The notes below the pieces were generated by a model, which searched no databases, was not told the origin of the DNA, and was given only the letters and a program-made list of their open reading frames with translations. Of a stretch of 64,000 bases of DNA, positions 1 to 10,700 are shown piece by piece. The position numbers were made by a program, and so were the translations under genes. The first letter of the stretch is position 1. Every line of letters begins with the position of its first letter. The stretch covers positions 12,589,023 through 12,653,022 of the forward strand of contig NC_079210.1 in assembly GCF_026745355.1 (NCBI RefSeq), read 5' to 3'. This stretch comes from Beta vulgaris subsp. vulgaris (taxonomy: Eukaryota > Streptophyta > Magnoliopsida > Caryophyllales > Amaranthaceae).

Positions 1-1535
1 AAAAAGGTTTGCAAAAGATTTATAAAAAGAAAAGAAAAAAAAAAAAAGTTTCCGGCGCATTCTTGAGCGATTGGTTGTTGAAGTTTTGGTACTTTTGTTC
101 TTACTTATCTCTTACTTATATTTTGTTATTTTTCTATCTTTTAGTTATTTTATCTTAGATAATTACGTATTATGGGATAATTTATATCTTTTTCTAATCT
201 TAGTTGGATAGCTAAATATTAGTTATATCTAACTAGATTAGTTTATCTTTTTCCTAAATCTATCTTTTAGTTTCCTAATCCTATTCCGATTCTACTTTCC
301 AACTAGTATAAATAGGGGTCTCCACCCATCATATTTTCACACCAAATTTGAGAAATAAATCTCTTTTCTCAAGTTTAAACCTCTCTCCTCTTAGCCTACC
401 TTTTCTTCTCCCTAGTAGTTATTAATTTTCAAGGTGCGTGTATTTGTAGATCTTTAATAATTGTTTTGCAAGTGTAGTATTATGTTTTTAGGAAAATATT
501 TTGGATTGAAATACATGTTTTTATGAGTTTTATTATGAACTGCATATGTTTATATGAACATGTTTGAATGTTTATAAATTTTATTTATGAACTTTGAGTT
601 ATGTCTTTCGTTTATTTAAGTTTGATCTTTGAATTTATATTCAAATATTTTAGAAGGAGTTTGATCTTTTGATTCATGTTTATATATTTAAAAAGGAGTG
701 TTTTTGAACTATTATTATTTTTCAAAGGTTAACCCTTGAGCAAGTTATTTTATTTATGCCTTTATATGGCTAAGTTTTAAGAATTATTATTCTTTTAAAG
801 GAGGATTATTTCAGAAGGATTTTTATTAGTTATATGATCTTTTATGATCACAATTTATAAAGAGGCCACGGCTTGTTATTTATTAGCAAGAACGGTAGCT
901 ATTATATTATTTACCCATGTACTTTTTGTATAAGTCATGTGGACAAGGTAGTTCCCCTCGTAATAGACTCAGTAAGGAATACTAAACTTGGGGGGTGTGC
1001 ACACTTTAGGCAAGGTACCTAGGCAAGGAAAAAGGATTTTTATCAAGGTTATATACTTTATATATACAAGTATCCAAGGAGTTTATACAAATTATTTCAA
1101 GTATCCAAGAAGGTTTATATGAGTATTTTGAATGTTTAGTAAAGTATTTAAATTCCGCATATACATGTACTCAGTATTTTTACTGACACGCATTTTGTTT
1201 TGTTTTGTTTTATGGCTTTGTCCCTGTGATGACCCTTTTGGTGAGCAGATTTACAGGTTGATGCATACTTCATATGGGGGAGCTAGTGAGGAATCATAAT
1301 TAGTCAAGGAGTTGTTATTTTATTTTCTTTATTTCCATTGTTATATAGTTGTACAATAAAGTTTATATTAATAAAGAGAAGCTTATTAGTTATTTCCGCT
1401 GCATTAGTTTAAGTTCAGTTAGTAGTTAGTATTAAAGCCTTTAACGTTATCACGTGGCGGTAATACTCTCAAGTTTCTCAAGGAGTTTTATATTAAAATA
1501 AGTTTTCCAAAAGAGAGAAATTTGGGGGTGTTACA
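1..1535 (+). repeat. 5' LTR, truncated by window start
   Basis: Matches 4694-6243 almost base for base and ends ...GGGTGTTACA. Differences are mainly one-base indels in homopolymer runs plus a few substitutions. AATAAA signals lie at 1355-1360 and 1370-1375. The first roughly 270 bases of the LTR fall outside the window. Confidence 0.93.
307..314 (+). promoter_or_regulatory. TATA box of the 5' LTR
   Basis: TATAAATA followed by AGGGG and a CT-rich leader, conserved at the same place in the 3' LTR (5006-5013). It is the probable LTR promoter; the transcription start is not determinable here. Confidence 0.6.
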
Positions 1536-1538
1536 AAG

Positions 1539-1547
1539 TGGTATCAG
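1539..1547 (+). other. Primer binding site, initiator tRNA-Met type
   Basis: TGGTATCAG lies three bases after the 5' LTR. It matches the first nine bases of the usual plant tRNA-iMet PBS and then diverges, so it is a shortened or decayed PBS. Confidence 0.7.
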
Positions 1548-4200
1548 TTTTCCAGGTTCTTTTTGAAATAAAAAAACAGTCAATGAGAGTATGGGTAGAT
1601 CTAGGAAGGGCATATAAGCTAGAGTTTCGCATTCTATTTGCATTTTTTTTTTGACATTTTATATTATGTGAAAAAAAATATATTCTTCCTTTTTAAGCAA
1701 ATACTTATATTTTCAAGTATAAATATTTTCTGATTTATATTTTGAAGAACGGAATAAGTATGTGGATTTATTTTTTGAGGAAAGTTTTGGCTAAGGAAAG
1801 ACTTGGTACTTAAGTTGGCCGTTTGTGCCGCACCTCTCTTTCCTGGGAACTCACTCGATAATTATTCATACACTAAGCCTAGTACTCAAATAAACAACTC
1901 TTTTGGTCATATACATATATACGTATTTTTCAAGAATATCAAACATTTTTTTTTATATAGGAATTTCAAATATTTTTTCGATTCATTTGAAATTATAGTT
2001 CAAATGTTATTTTTATTTTGACGATTATTTCAACATGCAATCCGTATTTATCTTATAAATCTATATATATTTATTTGAATTATAAAGCTGTAATTTTTAT
2101 GAAGTACTGATTTTTTTTAAGAATTGTTTAGTGCTCATTGTTCTATTTGTAATATGATTATTTTGAATATATTTTAAGGAAGTTTGACTTATTGTCAAGT
2201 TAATATGAAAAATCTTCGTATTTTTCATAAGCAAAAGAAAGAGTTTATTGTTTATTATAAGAATTGAGTTATTATTTTGTCTTTCATGACATGTTATTAA
2301 GAAAGCTACTTCAAGTTGGGATATACTATCTCTTACGAATTTTTTTTTTGACATGTATATTTTCTATGAGATGAACTTGGTTATTTAATAATGACAGTAT
2401 GCATGTGATCTAATTCATGCAAAGTGATTTATATACATTGTGTAAAGCATCAATATGTTTATTTTGTGATTTATAAGTGTTAGGAGAACTATGGTTCAAA
2501 GTAAGCCAAGTTGACTATTTGAGATCCATTAAAGGTGAAAATTGTTCTAGTTTATTCCTTTAAGGAAAGAAGTTTAGTAGTTTTTTTTTAGTAGGAGTGA
2601 AGAAGGCAATACATTATATTATGTGCTGGGAATTGTGAAATTAGTCATTTGAAGTTTTATGTAGTTGGATGATCTTTAATGTTTAACGACATGAGTAAGG
2701 AAGGAAAATTTTATAATTTGTGGAAACAAGTAGGAGGTCAATGGTTTATACCAGCTTGGAGGAATTATTAAGATTTAGATAAGTTATATTATTTTGTTTA
2801 GGATATAGTCAACACCGTCTTAGCAATGATATAGAGATAACCTTTGAAAGGTGACAAAAAAGGAATATTATGAGGACCTTATAGGTATAGAAGAGTACCA
2901 TATTTGAAGCTGGATTTAATTAAGGAATTTTCCCTATGCTGAATCGCAAAGGAGTTATTGTTGTTATAATTAAGCAAAGAAAGTTCGAAGTAAGACCATA
3001 TTTAAAACTTTAGCAGGTTCCTTTAGATCATTTTTGTTTTCAAAGGTGAAGTAAGATACTAGAATTCTCTAAATGTATTCTAAGTTGATTTTGGGAGATT
3101 ATTGAATGTCAAGAGGAGTATTATTTTTGGGAGTAGTCTTAAACTTTTGCTTGAATGATAGCTATAATTGTTGTTTTGGCAATATGAAAGATAGAGTGAT
3201 TATAAGGATTGGTATATCACTTATTAAATAAGTGACTCTAATAATGAAGAATATATTCTTTTGGGAGAAATATGGAGCTTAATAAAGGAGAAAAAGGAAG
3301 AAATTAGTCAATCAAGGTAATTATTTTGGAAAGAAATATTTTTATTATGGATTTAAGCATTGAGTTTATATTATGTGAAGGAGTTAATTTTATTGAATTG
3401 AAGATTGTATGAGGAAAAATATTGTTTATTTACTATCTCAAGTCCTAGTTGACTACTGTTTATTTTTGAGGGAATATTAATTATGGTACTTTAAGAAAAA
3501 TTTGAAGATGAATTTCGAGGAGTTTTAGTTTTGAGGACCTAAGTAAGGAAGTCTATTTTTTCTTCAAGTATATGTTGTGTTAGTATATATACTAACAAGT
3601 TTTGCTTGTGAATAATGATGAATTGATTTGATTTTGATTTTGATTTGTAATAGAGTAGGATCAAGGGTAATTTTTTTATATTTATTGTGAGACCTTCATG
3701 AGTTATATGAAGCTGACTAAATTTTGAGGAGAAAACAAACGTATTTTACAAACAAAAGAAAAAGTTGTTTGAATATTTATTTTCAGTAAGCTTACGAAAG
3801 GTTTTATAAATTCTTTTTTCTCACTATATTATAGTATTTTGATAATATATTAGTATTTGTCAAATAGTTTTCCTACAAAACTTGTCTTTAGTATCAGTAT
3901 GTAATTCTTTATTATTTCAAGAATTTGGAAAATTTTCCTACTCAATGTATAAAACTTTTTAGTTTGTCATAAACTACCTTTTGTACTTATTCAAATACTT
4001 CTTTATTATGTTGTATCTATTATTGAAGGCATTATTTATATTATTAATACCTTGAAATAGAGGTTATTTTTTTAAAGTTTAAAAGTTATTTTTGAAAGTG
4101 TTTCTCTCTAGTGATTTTATTACATTTTCAGCAATGATTTTTATATTGTTTGTATTACAAAGTTGGTGAATAATTTTAAGCCAAGTTTTTAAGCTTTAGC

Positions 4201-4236
4201 GAGTTACGGGGGCGTAACTCCTTTTAAGGGGGGTAG
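4201..4236 (+). promoter_or_regulatory. Upstream copy of stem-loop plus polypurine tract
   Basis: Perfect 8-bp arms GAGTTACG and CGTAACTC around a GGGG loop, followed at once by CTTTTAAGGGGGGTAG. It duplicates the cassette at 4389-4424 but lies 190 bases further from the 3' LTR, so it may be a central or relict polypurine tract. Confidence 0.7.
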
Positions 4237-4388
4237 AATGCGATAGAGTTTCGCGCTTTTAAGTTAAAATGCTATTTTTTGACCTAATTTTGACTTATTT
4301 TATGAGTTATTAAGTGAGTCAACTTACTTTAATAGAAATTTTTGGTATTTATGTTAATTATTTGCTTTATTTCTTACTTGCTTGCTTC

Positions 4389-4424
4389 AAGTTTCGAGGA
4401 CGAAACTTCTTTTAAGGGGGATAG
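4389..4424 (+). promoter_or_regulatory. Stem-loop plus polypurine tract next to the 3' LTR
   Basis: Perfect 8-bp arms AAGTTTCG and CGAAACTT around loop AGGA, followed directly by CTTTTAAGGGGGATAG; the 3' LTR begins two bases later. The purine run is the expected plus-strand primer. The stem is a separate feature discussed in the findings. Confidence 0.8.
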
Positions 4425-4426
4425 TT

Positions 4427-6243
4427 TGTAATACTCCGTATTTTTTTTAGTAAGTTAATATTTATATTTTTAGAAAAGTTTTAGTTTTTAGAAAGGTTTT
4501 ATTTACTAAAAAGGCTTATGATTTATTAAAAGACTTTTACAAAATATTTTGAGTATTTATAAATAAATTGTAGCCCAAATAAATATTGGGTCTAAGTTTA
4601 CTAGTTTTAAAACCCAAGTACTTTGGTAACAAAATTTTAAAAATGTTTAGAAAATCTAAAAAGGTTTAGAAAAGAAAAGAAGAAAAAAAAAGGAAAAAGG
4701 TTTGCAAAAGATTTATAAAAAGAAAAAGAAAAAAAAAAAAAGTTTCCGGCGCATTCTTGAGCGATTGGTTGTTGAAGTTTTGGTACTTTTGTTCTTACTT
4801 ATCTCTTACTTATATTTTGTTATTTTTCTATCTTTTAGTTATTTTATCTTAGATAATTACGTATTATGGGATAATTTATATCTTTTTCTAATCTTAGTTG
4901 GATATGCTTAAATATTAGTTATATCTTAACTAGATTAGTTTATCTTTTCCCCTAAATCTATCTTTTAGTTTCCTAATCCTATTCCGATTCTACTTTTCCA
5001 ACTAGTATAAATAGGGGTCTCCACCCATCATATTCTTCACACCAAATTTGAGAAATAAATCTCTTTTCTCAAGTTTAAACGCTCTCTCCCTCTTAGCCTA
5101 CCTTTTCCCTTCTCCCTAGTAGTTATTAATTTTCAAGGTGCGTGTATTTGTAGATCTTTAATAATTGTTTTGCAAGTGTAGTATTATGTTTTTAGGAAAA
5201 TATTTTGGATTGAAATACATGTTTTTATGAGTTTTATTATGAACTGCATCTGTTTTATATGAACATGTTTGAATGTTTATAAATTTTATTTATGAACTTT
5301 GAATTATGTCTTCCGTTTATAAAGTTTGATCTTTGAATTTATATTCAAATATTTTAGAAGGAGTTTGATCTTTTGATTCATGTTTATATATTTAAAAAGG
5401 AGTGTTTTTGAACTATTATTATTTTTCAAAGGTTAACCCTTGAGCAAGTTATTTTATTTATGCCTTTATATGGCTAAGTTTAAGAATTATTATTCTTTTA
5501 AAAGGAGGATTATTTCAGAAGGATTTTTATTAGTTATATGATCTTTTATGATCATAATTTATAAAGAGGCCACGGCTTGTTATTTATTAGCAAGAACGGT
5601 AGCTATTATATTATTTACCCATGTACTTTTTGTATAAGTCATGTGGACAAGGTAGTTCCCCTCGTAATAGACTCAGTAAGGAATACTAAACTTGGGGGGT
5701 GTGCACACTTTAGGCAAGGTATTTAGGCAAGGAAAAAGGATTTTTATCAAGGTTATATACTTTATATTATACAAGTATCCAAGGAGTTTATACAAATTAT
5801 TTCAAGTATCCAAGGAAGGTTTATATGAGTATTTTGAATGTTTAGTAAAGTATTTAAATTTCCGCATATACATGTACTCAGTATTTTTACTGACACGCAT
5901 TTTGTTTTGTTTTGTTTTATGGCTTTGTCCCTGTGATGACCCTTTTGGTGAGCAGAATTTACAGGTTGATGCATACTTCATATGGGGGAGCTAGTGAGGA
6001 ATCATAATTAGTCAAGAAGTTGTTATTTTATTTTCTTTTTTTCATTGTTATATAGTTGTACAATAAAGTTTATATTAATAAAGAGAAGTTAGTTAAGTTA
6101 TTTCCGCTGCATTAGTTTAAAGTTCAGTTAGTAGTTAGTATTTAAGCCTTTAACGTTATCACGTGGCGGTAATACTCTCAAGTTTCTCAAGGAGTTTTAT
6201 ATTAAAATAAGTTTCCAAAAGAGAGAAATTTGGGGGTGTTACA
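4427..6243 (+). repeat. 3' LTR, complete (1817 bp)
   Basis: Begins TGTAATACTCCG, ends GGGTGTTACA (TG...CA). TATA box at 5006-5013. The right flank is LINE ORF1 coding sequence, so the target-site duplication cannot be checked without the left flank. Confidence 0.93.
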
Positions 6244-7760
6244 ATGATCTTCCTCAAGTTCAGCGAGATATTGATGATCTCTCGCAATCTTGTCTTGTTG
6301 GTAAAATGTTAGGTGAGCCTGTGGACTTGAGAACTATTATCTCAAGGACTAGGGCTGATTGGAGCTTCTGTAAGGGTGATGTTGAATATCTTGATATGGG
6401 GAATCATTGGGTCTTAATTAGGTTTGCTAATCCTGGTGATTTGTTTTTAGTTTGGTCTGAAAGGCCGTGGCATGTTATGGGGGAACTCTTTGTGATTTAT
6501 CCTTGGAAGGCTCATTTTGATCCGTTTGTGGAGGAAATAAAGTGGGTAGACTTGTGGGTTAGAATCCCTAGGTTCCCAACTGAGTTGTTAAACTTTGAAT
6601 CTATTGCTAATTTGCTTGCTGCAAACTTTGTTGGCTCCTTGATTAAGCTTGATTCTAGGTCTATGTTAAGGCACAAGATTAGGTTTGCTCGTGCATGTAT
6701 TAGGGTTGATATCACTGCTCCTTTGATTGAGTATGCAGAAATCAAACGTGCTGGTGGGGTTGAAAGCGGGTATTTAATATGGTATGAGGACTTTTCTGTT
6801 GGCTGTAGCTTTTGTGGTAATGATGATCATGTTATTGACTTCTGTGCTGTGCTCTCTCCTCCTAAGTCTGAAAGAAAGGTTTTGTTGTTGCAAAACCCTA
6901 AGAAGAAATGGTTAGCCGAATTCTTGAGTAATGCTAATAGGCAAGCAAAGCCTCCTACCACTGCTGAGCCAGCTAATGTGGTGGAGGCTAGGCCTAGGCA
7001 TGTATCAAGGCCACGGTTGGGCCCTTCTGGTAATTCTTTCTCTGCTGGTTCTAAGAAGTATCCTTCTAAAGTCTTTGCTGGTTCTGTTAATAAGAATGTT
7101 GCTAAAGGTATTTCAATCAATGAACCTCCTGTTCAGTTTCCTAAGAAAGCTATGCTTTCTCCTGCTGTTACGAAAGATAAAGGTAAGAAAGTGGTTGTTG
7201 ATGAGGTGGTAGATGTTCTGTCCTCTGATGATGAATCAACGAATTTTGCTGTGCTCCCTCCATCTTCTCTTGCAGCTGAAGTGAGTGCTATTTCTCCCCT
7301 GGTTGTGCACTCTTCTGTGCCTCAGGGAGAGCCTGTTCTATTGCCCCTCCCTCCTGCTGCTGCTGATTTTGATGGGTTACACTCTCCGGTCCCTCTGAGA
7401 GTTGTCTACCCTTCAGAATTGTTTGCTGATGCTATGCTTCCTGCTGACCCGTTTCATGAAAATGATGGTAAGGAATTTTTTTCTGCTGATATGCCTGATC
7501 AGTCTGATGTTGATGATGATGATACGTATCTTATGGATGAAATGGTTGATGCTGATGTTGATGATGAGTATATTTCTCAGCCTGAAAACTCTTTCCATTC
7601 CATCTATTCTGATCACTCTATAGTTAAGCATATTGAGCATTTGGGGGTTGAAGGGGCTAGTCAGTCTGAGCACCTCTCATCTTCTAGTTCTGCGAAGAGA
7701 AGAAAAGGTATGGTAGAAGCAGATTCAGCATGTTCTGATCTGAAGAGGAACAAACAGTAG
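6244..7760 (+). CDS. LINE ORF1, DUF4283-type nucleic-acid-binding protein with zinc knuckle, N-terminus missing
   Basis: The frame is open from the first bases after the LTR (6243/6244) to the TAG at 7758, so the internal Met at 6306 is probably not the true start. The N-terminal part resembles the DUF4283 module of plant LINE ORF1 proteins (motifs WVLIRFANPGD and WVDLWVRIPRFP). A zinc knuckle follows at 6811-6855 (C-x2-C-x4-H-x4-C, in CSFCGNDDHVIDFC). The C-terminal half is low-complexity and acidic, with Ser/Pro-rich and DDDD stretches. ORF1 proteins of this kind bind LINE RNA. It ends 29 bases before ORF2. The break at 6243 is caused by the LTR insertion, not by decay. Confidence 0.88.
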
Positions 7761-7789
7761 ATCTTGTTTATTTTATCCACCTGTTAATT

Positions 7790-10700
7790 ATGTTAATAAG
7801 TAGTTGGAATATTCGTGGGGCTAGGAGGCCTTTAGTTTTGGAGGAAGTTAAAGCTTTTTGCAAGAATAATAATGTAACTATTATGATGCTGTGTGAAACC
7901 AAACTTTCTACGCCTCCTACAGATGGTTGTGTTAGAAGGTGTGGTTTCACTCATTCTGATTATCTTCCTTCCTTTGGTTTAGCAGGTGGGATGTGGATAT
8001 TTTGGAAAGTCCCTTCTTGTAATCCTTTTGGGCTTTCAACTATTAAAAAATATGATAGATTTTGGTCTTGTAATATAAACTTATTAGAATTAAACTTCTC
8101 TTTTACTTTGATTTTTATCTATGCACCGCCAAATTATCATCTAAAATTTGCTTTTTGGGAAGAATTAATTGCGTTCATTCAACAAATTTCTGGACCCTAT
8201 CTTCTAATGGGGGATTTCAATGAGTTAAGTTCTCATTTGGACAAAAAAGGTGGTGCAGTGTTTAGCTTCTCTCGACTTGCATGCATGAATCATTTTTTTG
8301 CTAATATTGACTGCTATGAACTTCCCTGTAATGGCCATAGATTTACTTGGCGAAAGTCTCGAGATAGTGTTTCGAATATTTTTGAACAACTTGATAAAGG
8401 TGTAGTTAGTTTAGATTGGTTAAGTATGTTTCCTAATGCCCAAGTTAAACACCATGCATTTACCTCGTCAGACCACTGCCCAATTTCGGTTGAACTTCAA
8501 AGCAGACGAAATCTGAAATTTCCTCCTTTTCGGTTTGATAAATTATGGACCACCCGTAAAGATTTTGATATTATTATTAAAAAAGCTTGGTGCCACAAAT
8601 TTCAAGGCTCTAATATGTTTTGTGTAGTTCAAAAATGTAAGCTATTAAAATCTCTTTCTAAGAAATGGGTCACTACAAGATTTGGAAATATAAATCGACA
8701 ATTGCGTTCAGTCGAACTAAAACTTGGTCAGTTACAATCCTGTATAGAAGAACAAGGTGTTAATCCCGACTTGAGTAATCGTCAATTTTTACTGCTAGCT
8801 AAACATAGTAAGCTTCTTGAATTTCAAGATATGTACTGGAAAATTCGTGCCAAATCGAATCAGCTAAAGCTAGGTGACGCTAACACCAAATACTATCATT
8901 CCTGTGCTTCGATTAGGCGAAACCGTAATATCATTTCGTCTATTAAAAATGCTTCAAATACTTCTCTCGCTCATCCTAAAGATATTGAAGAGTGTTTCAC
9001 CTCTGCTTTTAAGTCTAGATTCGAATCTAATGCAAGTTGTAGGCTTGTTCCAGAGATCGATCTAGAGTTGTTATCCCCAATTATATCTGAGGAGGATAAT
9101 GAGCTTTTATGTGCGTCTGTTACGTTGGAAGAAGTTAAGAATGCTGTTTTTGATCTTGCTCCTGATAAAGCGCCTGGCCCTGATGGGTTCACCCCTTTTT
9201 TCTATCAAAAGTACTGGACACTAGTAGGTAACTCAGTTTTTAGGGCAGTTTCGGCCTTCTTCCACTCGAGTCGACTTCTTAAAGAGGTAAATCATACTTT
9301 TATCACGCTTATTCCTAAGGTTGATAACCCCGAAAATCCTAATCACTTTAGGCCTATTAGCCTTTGTTCCACTATGTATAAAATCATTTCGAAAATCATG
9401 GCTAATAGATTGAAAGCAGTTCTAGGAAAAATAATCCATCCACTGCAGGGTGCTTTTGTCCCTGAAAGATTGATTCAGGATAATATTCTTCTAGCTCATG
9501 AAGTTTTCCACTCTTTTACTAGGAAAAAAGGAAGGGTAGGATGGGTGGCCATAAAATTAGATATGGAAAAAGCATACGATAGGTTAGAATGGAATTATGT
9601 GTTGGCTTGTTTGAGGAAGCTGGGGTTTAGTGAAAAATGGGTAAGTTGGGTAGATCAATGTATTTCGACTGTTTCATTTTCTGTGTTAGTTAATGGCATT
9701 CCGGGAGAAGTTTTTACCCTTCCAGGGGTATTCGCCAAGGAGATCCTTTATCCCGTATTTATTCATTTTATGTGCGGAAATGCTGGCAAGCTTTTGTTTC
9801 AAGCTAGCATTCAACCTCCTAAATTAATTGGAGTCACTCTGGGTCATTCTAGGTGTAATATTCCGTTTCTTACTTTTGCAGATGATACAATGATTTTTGC
9901 AAAAGCTAAACTTGAGAGTTGTAGTGCTATTAAATCTATTCTTGATAAATATTGTCTCATGTCGGGACAGTTAGTAAATTTTCATAAATCAGCTTTTCAA
10001 TGCACTTCTAATACGCCGGAGGAATTAATTTCGGTATTTTGTGGAGTGCTTCATATGTCCAATTCTAATTCCTTAGGGAATTATTTAGGTTGTCCGCTAG
10101 TTAGTGGTAAGATTACCAATGCTTCATTTTCTTTGATTCAAGAACGGGTTTCTGCCCAGTTAACCAAGTGGCGTGCTAACTCTCTTTCTCAGGCTGGTAG
10201 AACAGTTTTGATTCAATCTAATCTTGCGGCTAAGGCAAGCTTTCAGATGCAGAGCTTCTCGTTACCTCCCCATATTCTTTCTTCCTTGGATAGATCATAT
10301 AGAAATTTTTTATGGAATAAGAGCCCTGAGTCTAAAGCCCCTAACTTGATAGGATGGGATAAGGTTTGTCTGCCTAAGCAAATGGGTGGTCTAGGGTTAA
10401 GGAAAGCTAAAGTTAACAACCAAGCATTACAACTGAAACTACTTTGGAAATTGATTAGTATGCCTTCTAATTTATGGGTAAGATTGGTTACACAGAAATA
10501 TTTAAAGCAAGACACTCTGTTTTCTTATAAACCAAAGGCAAATGTCTCTTGGCAATGGCGTAAGCTTATGGCTCTTAGGGCTCCGTTTAGGAGAGGTCTT
10601 CGCTGGATTGTTGGTAATGGTAAGGCTATTTCTTTCTGGAATGACAATTGGGTTTATGATTCGCCCATTAGTGCAAATGTTCTGATACGGCAAGGTTTTG

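Larger units (their letters stand above)
1536..4426 (+). other. Internal region of the LTR element, no coding capacity
   Basis: About 2.9 kb of very AT-rich sequence with stops in all frames and no recognisable gag, protease, RT or integrase motif. Only the PBS at the left and two stem-loop/polypurine cassettes at the right (4201-4236 and 4389-4424) are recognisable. The small ORFs at 1803-2021 and 2097-2354 look like chance. Confidence 0.75.
1..6243 (+). mobile_element. Non-coding Ty3/gypsy-type LTR element (LARD-like), 5' end outside window
   Basis: Two near-identical terminal repeats (1-1535, cut by the window edge, and 4427-6243) enclose about 2.9 kb with no ORF of useful length. A PBS for initiator tRNA-Met follows the first repeat and a polypurine tract precedes the second. 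The LTR start (TGTAATACTCCG) and the motif before the polypurine tract are those of plant Ty3/gypsy chromoviruses. The element lies inside a LINE: the ORF1 frame resumes at the first base after the 3' LTR. The high LTR similarity suggests a fairly recent insertion. With no gag or pol it must have been mobilised in trans. Clade assignment is inference. Confidence 0.85.
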
